A stretch of 27,371 bases of DNA from Bigelowiella natans CCMP2755. Its lineage: Eukaryota; Cercozoa; Chlorarachniophyceae. Below the pieces are notes generated by a model. It was given only the letters and a program-made list of their open reading frames with translations, ran no database searches and was not told the origin of the DNA. Below are positions 1 to 10,900 of the stretch, in pieces. Position 1 is the stretch's first letter. Each line of letters opens with the position of its first letter. Location: the NCBI GenBank assembly GCA_000320545.1, contig ADNK01001559.1:1-27371 (forward strand). The letters run 5' to 3'. Made by a program: the position numbers and the translations under genes.

Positions 1-985
1 CTTTTTCGCCTTGGCCTTCGCGTCGTAGTTGTAGCTGCAAGAAACACAGACTAGGTGTTGGTTTTTGTTCGACGATACGCAGGCAACTCAAACACGCACT
101 GCCAAGGCTACATCGCGATCAGTTATGTCATGTTATGAACCGGCTTGCTTGTGACCTATATCGACTTCTCTGACTGCTGAAGTCCGGGTAGCGTTCTGCA
201 GGATCGTTGTCGTTTCCATCGCCAGCATTTTGGTCGCCCTCGAATGTCTGCTGCTTATCTTCACCGAATAAATCCACCTCCTCCTCAAACGGTTCGCACA
301 TCATCCGGCGATACTCTGTTCATATGGTTTGTTGTGAGAATGCGGCCCTAATGCCCCCCCCCCCCCCCCCCCCTTCCCGCCCTCTCAGAATCTCTAGCAC
401 GTGCGGACCTCTATCGCTGACAATACTCCAAAGAGAAGGAAGCTCGACTTTTCCATCAAGGATATCGAAGAGACATTGGATATGCTCCTTTCGTTGCCCC
501 TCCCCTTGATCGCCGCTAAATAATACAGGGCTGGGCAGAAAATTTGAAGAAAGCGGGGAGGCGTGAATAGGAATGGTCTAGTGAGAAGCAAGAGATGTCA
601 TTTTCTCTCTTCCCGCTGTACCTTTTACCAGTGAGAGATTTAAACCAAAAAATTCCATGTGCGCATGCATGCTTGTATTCTGTTCTACATTGGCGTTCTG
701 TTTGGCAAGTTGATTGAACGATGAAGCTACCTTAATAGGTTTGCCTGTATGTATGCCTTTCCATATTCGTATCTTTTTAAGTCAGAAAGGAGGGGGAATG
801 AGAAATAATGGGGGGAATGAGAAATAATGGGGGGAATGTGGTTTATCACTAGTTCCTTTTCATCGCAAGTGTGATTAGAAGATATCGATATAGTAGCTAT
901 ATTACTGCACAAGACAGAAGCCGTCCTCCCTGCGTAAGACCAAGCATCCTTCCCCATATGGAGAGGACACCTGCGTATGATAGAC

Positions 986-1029
<44 letters not shown>

Positions 1030-3266
1030 GGGGGGAGGGAGAAGAGTGAGACAAGAGAGAGAAATAGGCATCTACTGACTCATACCAAACACGCAATACA
1101 TAATTAAAGCATAAACCGCTTACTGCAACCTGTGTTCCAATTTCTAGAGGGCCAGTTGTCTATTAGATGGCAACAAACTTAAAACAATTGCATCCGAGTG
1201 CTTGTTTCGAAACGGAGCATGAGTACGAACAAATACTGACAAAACCTCTCTCTGAAGGCATTCCGCCCACGTAGTGATCATTTGGCCCTACGAAACCACG
1301 CAAATAGAGATAAGCAACACAGTCATTATATCTAACTAGAAATCTATTCACATTAACGTGCAAATAAATATCGCTATTGCTATGCCCCACCCGCAGGTTC
1401 TCCGAAGTCACGTAGACCGTTGCGAAACTCAGCCTAACTTCGCACATCAGCCCTTCCTTTTCACCTGGGAAAGAATATAATGGCAGAAACGATCGCAAGG
1501 CACATCAGCACAAATTGTCTATACTTCTCGCAGCTCCACTCTCCGCTGCTCCGTCGCCTTCTAAAAAGGGTTTCAAGGCTAAAGGGACAATGGATAATTG
1601 TACCTTGACTGAAGTTTGGCTTTACCAGCCCCCCAGCCCCCATCGGGGTAATGACCGTAGGCAAGACTTGCAATAACGGTGTCGAGTGGACTTTTCGTAT
1701 AATCCAGCTTTTGGATAACATTTCCAAATTTGTGGGAGGGAGAGGGAGATACGACGAAATTAGGACCTGGGCTAATTGCAGCTTATGTTATGTGGAATGC
1801 TAACTGAAAGCTTCTTGCGACAGAGTAAAACTACGCGCATGTAATGTCGCGTTCACTTGCAGCAGTGTTCATTTTTCTACCCATAAGGATGCTTAACCCA
1901 TTCCCCAGCCGTGTAGATGCTGTAGAAGACCTCCCCGACGTCCAAAGCATATACGATCTATGGAAAGAAGGCATGCACACATGATTCTCACACAGGGTTA
2001 ACAGAGCGTCGAAGTATATTCAGGTGTAGAATTGATATGCACTGGCAAGAATATCGATCCGTAATCGGGCGGTATCAAGTGAGAGCGCTCGTGACTTGAA
2101 CCGAGTAAAATGCAGAGAAAGAACCTGACTGTTTCCATCCGGGCTTTCGCGGACGTTCACGCCGCCTTGCCAGCAGACTTGATACCACATACTATAAGAG
2201 CATATCCAAGCACCAGTCCTTCTCTTGTCCCCTGGCTTTCATATTTGGTTAGTTTCCTAACGAGAGGCTAGGAACGGGAGACGTACGAAGATTAATCTTT
2301 TGCTTTGCGTGCCCAACAGTACGAAAACATGGACAGCAATGATTACTAGAAGGTGTTAGACTTTTTTCAAACGATTAAATTACTAAAATATTTGATATCA
2401 TGCTTATCACCTTTCCTGGATATACTTCCCCAAGTGTTTATTGTGAGAATCGACTTCTGTAGATATTTCGCCGATGAAATTTTTACGAGAAAAGGCGCTG
2501 CTATCAGCCTGCCAATCAGAAGGAAAACATTGATGCCGTTGTTTTTGCTCATAAATAGCGTATCGGTCGTTGTCGCTATGAAATGATTCGTTGGGTTTTG
2601 CCGATAAAGATCACCATGGATCATGACAGGTTGTTACTCCCACCGAAAACGTAAAAACGGCTGTCGTTCCCCTTCATTCGAACAAATGAGTGGCCACCTC
2701 CTGCTCTAAAGTTCCTCCTGTAAAAAAAACCTACGTCAACTGTGATACGACTAAATTGAAATAGAATGGATATGCAGGACGCCGTTAGAATTTAATCCTT
2801 AAAATGCTCAATATGGTCGAAATTGTAGGAAATTATAGGGGATTTGGAGGTCTATCAGTTTTCGGAGCCTCCCCCTTCTTCGGTTGTGAAGCAGACTGAT
2901 CGTTGAGGCTTTCCACTATTCCTATGAGGCAGTTCGCGAAACAACTGGCGAAGAAGGTGATGATCTGGGTTACTGAGACAAAAGTGGGGAGGGGGGGGGG
3001 GGGGGGGGGGTAGCCAAAGGAATAATGAAAACTGTGTGGACCCCGAGTTCCTCCCTCGATCGTGGCACGTGACGCGTGCCTTCTAGCTTCGCATCATCAA
3101 AACAACAACACTAGCGAATAGAACTTGCATAAAGGTAATTTATGATAATTTACTGCAGACGCGTTTTTTCGTCTCGTCATCGCGAGTTCTCCAAAACACG
3201 CAGTGGCGGCGGTTCCTCGGTACCTCTACTGCCTCCGCCAAACCGGCTCCTGGCAACCCTTTCCAT
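1..3266 (-). CDS. Multi-exon gene with SH3b-like segment, unknown function (partial, runs off left edge)
   Basis: I do not recognise the family. Minus-strand exons that keep one frame are 3266-3224 (candidate start), 2972-2897, 2717-2638, 2231-2125, 1957-1881, 1771-1626, 1560-1525, 1464-1391, 1287-1246, 970-906, 515-409, 315-156 and 34-1, totalling 1047 nt (349 codons) with GT-AG boundaries. Exon 2 encodes a hydrophobic stretch (TQIITFFASCFANCLIGIV) that could be a membrane segment. Exons 4-5 read GGVNVRESPDG then VYALDVGEVFYSIY and GEWVKHPYG, the pattern of a bacterial-type SH3 (SH3b) domain. Exon 12 is acidic, rich in Asp, Glu and Asn, and the last visible exon is Lys/Ala-rich. The first three exons are the least certain: the introns at 2896-2718 and 2637-2232 could hide other exons, and the first exon lies antisense to the neighbouring VOC gene. 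SH3b domains usually bind peptides or cell-wall material, but no function can be assigned here. Confidence 0.6.
354..373. repeat. Homopolymer of 20 C
   Basis: An uninterrupted run of 20 C. It lies in the intron between minus-strand exons 515-409 and 315-156 of the left-edge gene, where it reads as poly-G. Its length may be affected by sequencing error. Confidence 0.9.
991..1026. repeat. (GA)18 microsatellite
   Basis: Eighteen GA units followed by a G-rich run. On the minus strand it is a CT tract that ends about 19 nt before the acceptor AG at 972-971 of the left-edge gene, so it can act as that intron's polypyrimidine tract. Confidence 0.95.
2991..3010. repeat. Homopolymer of 20 G
   Basis: A run of 20 G. 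On the minus strand it is poly-C, shortly before the acceptor AG at 2974-2973 (CTTTTGTCTCAG) proposed for exon 2 of the left-edge gene. Confidence 0.9.
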
Positions 3267-3331
3267 CTTGCAATTCCAGTGCATGATATTAACCAGGTTG
3301 GTGTGCTTATATTTCTATCCAAATATCTATC

Positions 3332-3386
<55 letters not shown>

Positions 3387-4755
3387 TTCTTGTGCTGTCT
3401 CTCTGTCCCCCCCTCTCTCTCTCGTTTTCTGGCGCTCTTTTCGTATCCTTCCTAAGTCAGTTCGCAATGTTACAAATTTATTTATGTGCAATTGATATCG
3501 TCGTGAATCTGGTTCAAAGGCCCGTGATTTTTATGGGGAGATTCTCAGCTTGGAGGAAGGGCGACGAGATGGGGATAAGTGGCAGGTCATGAATCGTAGT
3601 CCTGGCATTTGCTGATGCATTTACATTTTGCATTCGTGCGTGCATGTTGTATTGTTGTTGCCTGTACGTGAATGATTTTTGATTGGAGAATTCGGTTTGC
3701 GTGCAGGATTACAGCATAAACGGGCATCAGCTGGTCTGCCACTGGGTCGGAACCGAGTAATGACAAAGCAACCTTTAAAACAGTTACCCATAGCCTGATT
3801 GACCTGTGTGTCGCAGCTACAAGTGTCCGGACTTTTACAACCCCGTTGACGGTGATGAGGTCAGATAGAAGCAGGGATTTTTTGGGAGGGGTGGGGTGCA
3901 TCACGAACCTGTAGTGGCCACGCGGATGTGGAATTAGCCGCGTCGAAATGAATTTTATTGTGCAATTTTGTTATTCAAGATTTTACGAAACAGTAGCCAG
4001 TGAAAGAATTCAGAATGTGTGTGTGTGTGTGTGTGTGTATCCGTTGGAATGAGGGTTGAGCATGATGTACGTATTTTAAATGGGTGTTATAGGTTCCTGT
4101 CCCTCATTTTGGCCTTGCTCTAACTGAAACGCAATTTCACGATCTGGCTGAAAAGTAACTCTTTGCTCCATTCATTTCTAAATTGCAATAAATCATGTGA
4201 TACAAAAACACACACACACATCGACAGACATATTCGATATATTACATATAATCATACATCGTGTCACAATTTTACATCATATGTGTTTGCAATAAATTTC
4301 ATCATGTACCGGTTCGCCTAATGACGTTCTACACCAAAAAGAGTCAAAAAGGTCGAAATATAAAAAGACAACTTAAACGTCTTCCTATAAAGGCTCTGTT
4401 TCTATCTGTACTAAGCTAGGGTAATACTTCTGAATACAGGCCGGCGTAAAGTTTATTATTGAGCCCCATTTGCGGTTCGAAGGGATGCCAGGAGAGCAGG
4501 TCTTCCACTCGAATAGAGAATATATCGGATTCAATTTGGATATGCAGCGTTTGTGAAATTTCTTATGTGACGCATTTATTTTCGTCAGTGGACTATGTTC
4601 TTTAAAGACCCCTCAGGAAATAACCTTGAGTTTAAGGTGCATCTCTTTCGAGTGGCTCAATGCAGAACCGCCAGTCATATCTCTTTTGGTATTTTGATGT
4701 GCAGGCTATGACTACTCCCGAAAATCTGTTTGCTCGTTACGACGTTAATTCTTGA
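3159..4755 (+). CDS. VOC-superfamily (glyoxalase/bleomycin-resistance/dioxygenase-like) protein
   Basis: Plus-strand exons are 3159-3296, 3520-3585, 3707-3756, 3817-3859, 4093-4154, a 10-nt microexon 4342-4351, 4440-4499, 4589-4636 and 4705-4755 (stop TGA). All junctions are in phase and give about 176 residues. The family order is clear: FHLAIPVHDINQARDFYGEI at the start of the first beta-alpha-beta-beta-beta unit, then DYSINGHQLVCH, NPVDGDEVPVPHFGLAL, IIEPHLRFEGMPGEQ and DPSGNNLEFK. Expected metal ligands are visible: His in FHLAI, His in VPVPHFG and Glu in NLEFK. Residues before this, rich in Arg, Ser and Phe (TRFFVSSSRVLQ, WRRFLGTSTASA), look like a mitochondrial or plastid leader. No in-frame ATG is present in the first exon, so the start codon must lie in an unseen upstream exon. 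VOC enzymes are metal-dependent and vary in substrate, so the reaction is not assigned. Two simple repeats sit in its introns. Confidence 0.9.
3341..3383. repeat. (CT)n microsatellite
   Basis: About 21 CT units inside the intron between VOC exons 3159-3296 and 3520-3585. A shorter interrupted CT tract follows. Confidence 0.95.
4016..4038. repeat. (TG)n microsatellite
   Basis: About 11 TG units inside the VOC intron 3860-4092. Confidence 0.95.
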
Positions 4756-4959
4756 GGCAACACTGGCACAAGATTAAGTAAAAGGTGTCCGAAGATAGTT
4801 AATGGTTTTCATCTTGTATTTTCGTGAGCAGTGCCAACGTAGAAAGTACCTTCGCAGGTGTATTTCAGATTGATTCTATTACTTTGATTATTCATAATCC
4901 TATGTACTAAATGTCGTGAACAATGCATTGCACATCATTTGCAGTCAGTTTGCTTCTTG

Positions 4960-5345
4960 CATGCTAGCATGTGCGGTTCGAAAATTATAGCAGACAACTA
5001 GACATCCCGTGCGTGCTCACAGCTCTAGAGTTGCATGTCGTCATTTCTAGCCAGTCGAGATGTCTATATGTACTTGTAGGGACGTCTCTAGCTAGCTAGC
5101 TAGGTCTAGAGGTGTGCAGGCATGACAGCATGTCGCACGCACTACTAGACTAGCTAGCTAGCACAAGCTCTAGAGCTAGCAAGCTAGCAAGGTGAGCTAG
5201 TAAGCAACGATGATCAATTGCATGCAAGCATGCCGTAGTGTGAAACACATGCTGTGTTTATGCTCTGAGATATACTCAATCCAGCGCATTGTAATTTTGT
5301 GACGAAGCTACCTATCTAGCAGCATCAGCAGCATAGCTAGTGTTT
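4960..5345. repeat. CTAG-rich repeat block A
   Basis: The intergenic stretch 4756-5624 holds no gene I can support. Its centre is densely packed with GCTAGC, CTAGAG and AGCTAGCTAG words, and most words are their own reverse complement. It contains ATGCTAGCATGTGCGG at 4961-4976, a motif that recurs with small changes in the other two blocks of this window. Function unknown; it could be the remnant of a dispersed element or a fold-back-prone spacer. Confidence 0.75.
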
Positions 5346-5624
5346 CGTCGATACAAGTGCGAGTAACACACATAATTGGATACTTGCTGTTAAATATGCA
5401 GCTACAAACGTACATTGCCATACTAGAATTTCAGGAAATAAGTGCATGATGCATGGCACGGAAATTGTAGACATGAAGCAACATTGTAATATTCGCACAA
5501 TTCATGTTTGTATTCAATCACCTCATAATCAGTATTTTTTTTAATATTCATTAATCTCTGCAACTTGGCGACAGGAGGCTGAATTTTTGATGTACTTCCT
5601 TCAAATCATTGTAAATCTGTTCGT

Positions 5625-6930
5625 CTACGTAGTGGGACTGTTATTTATCACGTCATCCATCTTCCATTGTGGGCTTCGATGGGAAACACGTCGAGCATCC
5701 TTTTCACGTGGGGTGTCTCCACCAGTTTTCATTGCTTGCAGCAGATCAGGATGTAGTTTAATGGAATTAGAAACAGACCCTTCACTCAATGAGATGTTTT
5801 CTCCATCTAAAACATTACATAACCTAACTTAGAGACGGCCAGAATCGAGTAAATGTGTGTGTAGACCTTTATTAGAGAAGCTGTGAGCTTGCAGATTTTC
5901 TTCTATGCTGCTCTTTTTCCTCACTGGAGTTTTAGTGGAGGAAATACTTCTGCCACCATCTCCATTAATTGCCTTCTTTTTTTCAACGAGGGAAAAGACT
6001 TCATCCAAAGAGCTTCGGCGTTGATTGTCTATAAACTGAGCAAATTCTAATTTCATTGTAATACAGCAAAGGGTGAAGAAGAAAACAACCTCTTTTTCTT
6101 CCCTTGTAAGTACATGAGTCAATGAATGCGAGGGCTTATGGCGAGTACCATTGTTTGGACTCGGACTTCTCAATGTTTCTTGGGAATGATGTTTCATTTG
6201 AGATTCCAGTTTGTAATTCTTTCATAAGGAAAAATACTTAAGTGACTGCTCCTTGGAATTGTTAATTCATTTAAACACTAACAGACTTCAATTTTATATT
6301 ATTTCTATCATGTATTGTTAGAGTTGCGAACGATAAGTACCGTTTGGTTAGAAGCAATCTTCTTGGCTTCTTTTTCTTTCTTTACCTGCTGAAGAAACTC
6401 AAAATCCTTCCGTTGTAAATCTTTATACTCTCTTTTCCAGAAGTTATGGCACGATTGCCTTTTTCTTTGACTAGATTTTAACATCTTTTTGATTGTCAGT
6501 ACCCAGTTATCTCGATCAACTATTTCATTGCATATTATTGCATTATTACATAGACTAATGAATTCTTGATTTTTTAAAATATGTTACCCATACTCTCCGC
6601 TTTTAACTCAAACGTTCTTTTGTTCCCCCTCAGAAGTATCGAAAATGAATTATCTCTGCGTCCCTTCTTTGTACTTTCGACAATTATTACATCCTAGCAC
6701 ATTTGTCCACAAGTTACAAAAACAATAGAAAACAAAAGCCAGTCCCTAACCTTAACGAAGGAAATTGGAATCACGCCAGCAGGATTTCTTAGATTCTTTC
6801 TAGACTTCGCATATTTCAGACACGACTGATACTTGCTGAGGGCAAAGTAAAACTTCTGCCATACAACCATAAATCCTGCAGGCATATTCGAATTAATGAG
6901 TCGTCCTGGTAAAAGAAAGCGAAGTTTCAT
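5625..6930 (-). CDS. PH-domain protein
   Basis: Minus-strand exons are 6930-6751, 6693-6588, 6519-6341 (or ending at 6386, also in phase), 6218-6114, 6035-5867 and 5806-5625 (stop TAG), about 270 residues. The first three exons form a pleckstrin-homology fold in order: GRLINSN at the first strand, WQKFYFALSKYQSCLKYAKS, NPAGVIPISFVKDVIIVES, FSILLRGNKRTFELKAES, and the closing helix VDRDNWVLTIKKML with its hallmark Trp. PH domains bind phosphoinositides or proteins at membranes. The rest is a charged helix (FWKREYKDLQRKDFEFLQQ) and a Ser/Lys-rich, probably disordered tail with no recognised domain. An in-frame TAG directly precedes the ATG at 6930, which supports that start. The gene points away from the rhodanese/DSP gene, so the two probably share the spacer 6931-7921 as promoter region. 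Confidence 0.78.
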
Positions 6931-7921
6931 AACCTAATGCCTTCTTTGGTCGCTTCTTTGTTAGATATCTACGTAGAAGTACCAAACAATTTACAATTTT
7001 ATTGCCTTATTCCAACATAAGAGAGCGCAAGGTATTAATAGAGAATGGTCTAATCGTACATCTTGCATCGTAGATCTTGCATCATGCATCACTGCGAATG
7101 GATACTGCCATGTTTGATGAAAACTCTCTACGGCATTTATTTGTTCACCCGGCTATTTCATAATCATCGCAGATCGGATCCGATGCGTTCCTTTGCCGTG
7201 AATTGACTGGAGATGCGACACTCTTTCGCTTCGGACCCTGCATAGGTAGGGGAACCCTCTCGCTTTCGTAATTGATGGCTCCCAGTACTCAAAAAACAGT
7301 CGCGAAGTTATTGTCGCAGACCTATTTTATACTATGTTTGCAATAGCCATCTATCAAAACCTCGTTGCTGTTGTCTCGACAATAATATCGCCTAGAATTG
7401 TGGGAACTTCGAACAGAGGGGAAAAAGGTTGCCGACATATATTTCGGTTTTTGTGCTTCTTGGTGGTTATTCCTTTAAATCCAGAGGACTTAGACACTGA
7501 GACAAATGTCTTCTGAATTTATATTATTTTTTCGGGGCATCTTCCCGCGCCTGGGCACCCCACCTTCCCTCTCAATATTTCCGTTGGGTCATTTGTGTCC
7601 CTCATAATGGTGAATGAGCTCTTCATATTTGCAACTTGATATTCCAATTTTCGATGTTTAAATTACCAGCGCAAGTTGATCGAAATGGTCACCTGGATGA
7701 GTATTGAAAATAAAGTTGTGATTATCAGTTATTGTAGTTGTGTTGTGTCATCGCTCATTGAGACCTGGCTACAGTATTTCTATTGTTCGTATCTAGAATG
7801 CTACAAGGGGAATTTCAATATATTAAAATATATTGAAACACTATATCAATCCTCTCCTCCAAAAATTTAATAATTCGATCTTAGTTTGAATGATGTATTA
7901 GAGTCTTTTCTAAATTCGTAG
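6931..7921. other. Divergent spacer and unresolved 5' end of the rhodanese/DSP gene
   Basis: This stretch separates the PH gene from the first recognised exon of the plus-strand rhodanese/DSP gene. An in-frame TAG immediately precedes that exon at 7919-7921 and coincides with its acceptor, so at least one upstream exon with the start codon should lie here. One phase-compatible possibility is an ATG at 7607-7609 directly followed by a GT donor, but the evidence is weak. Open frames at 7334-7516 and 7676-7870 show no family resemblance. Confidence 0.4.
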
Positions 7922-10900
7922 GAAGATTTGATTTCTCCAACATCGCCCGAAGTTCTCTTTAATGCTCTTCCACTTGTCCGAAGGGGTCTTGCACTTGTAA
8001 TTGCTGTGCTTCGAAACTCCGAAGTAGTGAAAAGGAGCGGTGCTATTCCTTTTGTGACCTATTTTACCGACAGCGATGTGGCATTAAAAGAGGTTAGTAT
8101 GTAACTCAGACCTCAGATGCTGCAATGAATAATATATTTTGGTATCTTGATTAGGTCAAAACCCAATCACTTGCATTCGCTGATTCAATTTCTCCACCGA
8201 CCCTGTACGTGCTTGGTGATGATGCTGGAGCTGGAGCAAAATCGATGGATGGAAGTATATCATTCATTCAAAAATTGACGACCATGGTATGTTCGTACTG
8301 CACGCGAATGAACACTGGTTGTATGTTTATCCGCAAGTTTCAGTGAAAGAAATATGGGGATAGAGCAAAGAGAGAGAGAGACTCTGCCAAATAACGCACG
8401 CTCATGCACTACCGAACACTCAAAAAGATGACCATGCATTTGATCCATTTTCAATTCATATTGCATTTTTTGCACAAAAGTTATTTGGGTAATTCGTCTA
8501 CATCCCAGAAAAATAAAGCTACGTTTTCTACTTTTACATTTTATTTAATTAAATTCGATCATTGTGTATAAATATTTAGGGAAGTAGCTTTATTTTACGC
8601 TGGATAAACTATCAAGATTTCACGAAGAAATACGGATTTATTCTAAAATCAGAAGTGGGCATGCAATCTCCAGTACGTTGAAACAATACGGCTGTTATGC
8701 TTAAAAATTCTCACGGTCATTATAAATTTTAAATAGAAAATATGGTATCCCTCCGAAATTATAAATGACTTTATATTCGTTGGCTCCAAAACTCAAGCGA
8801 AGCAAACAGACCAGCTGTGTACTCTCGGAATCAAATATGTACGGAAGAACATTCGACAGGGATTACCATATAAAACAGTATATGTATAAATATAGGTAAT
8901 ATCTTGTGTAAAGACTATTTTCAACCAAGAACAGTTGAATAAGTTTGTATGTGTAGATGCAAACTTAGCAGGTAAAATGCCAAACTATGTTTTATCTATA
9001 TACATTATACAAAACCTAGGGGGATCGTGTATGAATAATATATCTTGATCTCAAATAGACCTTTCAAGGGGAAACGATGTGATATTTTCCATGTTGGACA
9101 AGGCTAGAGACTTAAAGGAAAAAGTATTGATATTCGATACAAAAGGAAGCCTTCACTCTCTTGCAGTAGTCGTGGAATACTTAATGGCTCGGGAGGTTTA
9201 TATTTAGCTCTAAAATGTTTTCGTGCTTTCGTAAGACTCCCATTGTCAGGCTATGAAGTTAGAAAACGCCATGAAGATCGTTGACCGTAGAAGATCATCA
9301 ATGGATTTCTCCACAAGTCTTCGGTAAATATGTAATTATACTTGTGCGTAGTTCTTTAATCTAAGCCAATCTACAGTGAACAACTACAAGCATTCGAAGA
9401 GGATCTGAAGAAGAATCCTTTTTACTATTCATCGCAAGCTGTCGCTCAACGAAATTCTTCTGACACTATGCCAAAAGAGAACACCAAATCGAGTACTTTA
9501 CTACAAACCGAGAATTTAAGGTGGCTGTAGGACTAGACACCCTTTTCCAATAAAAATGATTTTCATTACACTTACTGTTGTATCCATCAGTCCCCGGTTT
9601 GAAATCACGGACGCACACAAGCAAGATAAAGGTTTAGGCTTGCTGTCGCCAACGCATCTATCACCGACGCATCTAATACCTCCAAAGGTAACTTGGAACA
9701 GATTAATACATAAGCATTGCAATATCATTGTAACACTATTTTTCCTATGTGTATGTAGCGTGAACCTTTAGATATAAATGGAGTAGAGGATAGAAATAGA
9801 CAATTCAAGACATCTCGATCTCCCGTTCGGAATAGTAATAGAACAATGGGATTTGACACGAAATTGGAATATAGAGCCAAAGGGTTTAACAATAATGTTA
9901 TTCTTACAGGTAAGACAGTTTCACATATCTAACTAAATACTGCTAATATGACCAAATGCATCTCCTCCGAGCAACTTTACTTGTTTTAACGACAGATCCA
10001 AACGGGAAAATGTTCGATCTGGCAAAGCCGAAGCCGATGGAAGTTGTGATTGAAGGTGATCGAATTGAACCTAAGATAGACATTAAGAACCGTTTAAGTT
10101 GGATCACAATAGAGTTAATTCCAAGGTATGTAGTTTATACAGAAAACGGCTGATAACTTGGTCCTAATGTCCTAAAATTGTATGTTATTGTAGGTTTCTA
10201 CATGTTTCAATCCTCGCAGATTCTTCTGAGAAAGAAAACGAAAGCTTGAAGGAAAATTTCAGTCCAGATATGCTACTACTTGAAGAATGTGAAGTTCTTA
10301 AGAAAACTGAGTGGAGTAGGAAAGGCATTGACTCTGCAATCATGATGAAGGCTGTAACTATTACACACCAGAGTACTCGTGTACCGCATGACCTTCAAAT
10401 GAATTCCTTAAATCACTTCGACTTTGAAGTCGACACTCCCGAGGGGTTTGCAGAATCTGCAGGCATCTTATATAAACTGCTGGAGAAACTCTACCTTCAT
10501 AATTCTCGTCGCTTTGTGTGTTTACTGGATGAGGAGTGTAAGGTTCCCGAGCTTGTTTTAGTAGGTCTTGACAAGGCCCTTGTCCTCTCAGCTGCAAGTG
10601 CATTTTTAATGCACCACCAATTGAGATCTTTATCGGAAGTCCTACTAGCAGTAAATGCTAAGCTAGGATCTGAACCTGCAATAGAACTGAGTTCTGAATG
10701 GGGCCGTTACTTACACTGCTTATGTATATACGAAACTCTACTCTTCGATTATCCGCGCTCCAGAGCCGAGACCGTAACGGATTTGAAAGATATTCAGCAA
10801 CGAAGATATGTAACCCTCGGACCACGTCAGTTTTTCAACTTTATGCAGATTTCTATTCCTAAGCGGGGGGAGAAGCACATAACTGAGATACTCTTGTGGG

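Noticed and set aside
731-744. A 14-nt microexon with good splice signals in the left-edge gene
   Set aside because: Its inclusion after exon 970-906 creates an in-frame TAA, whereas direct joining to exon 515-409 keeps the frame.
2638-2717. Kelch repeat (GGGHSFVRMKGNDSRFYVFGG)
   Set aside because: Only one copy is present and the following exons do not continue a beta-propeller, so the resemblance is not enough.
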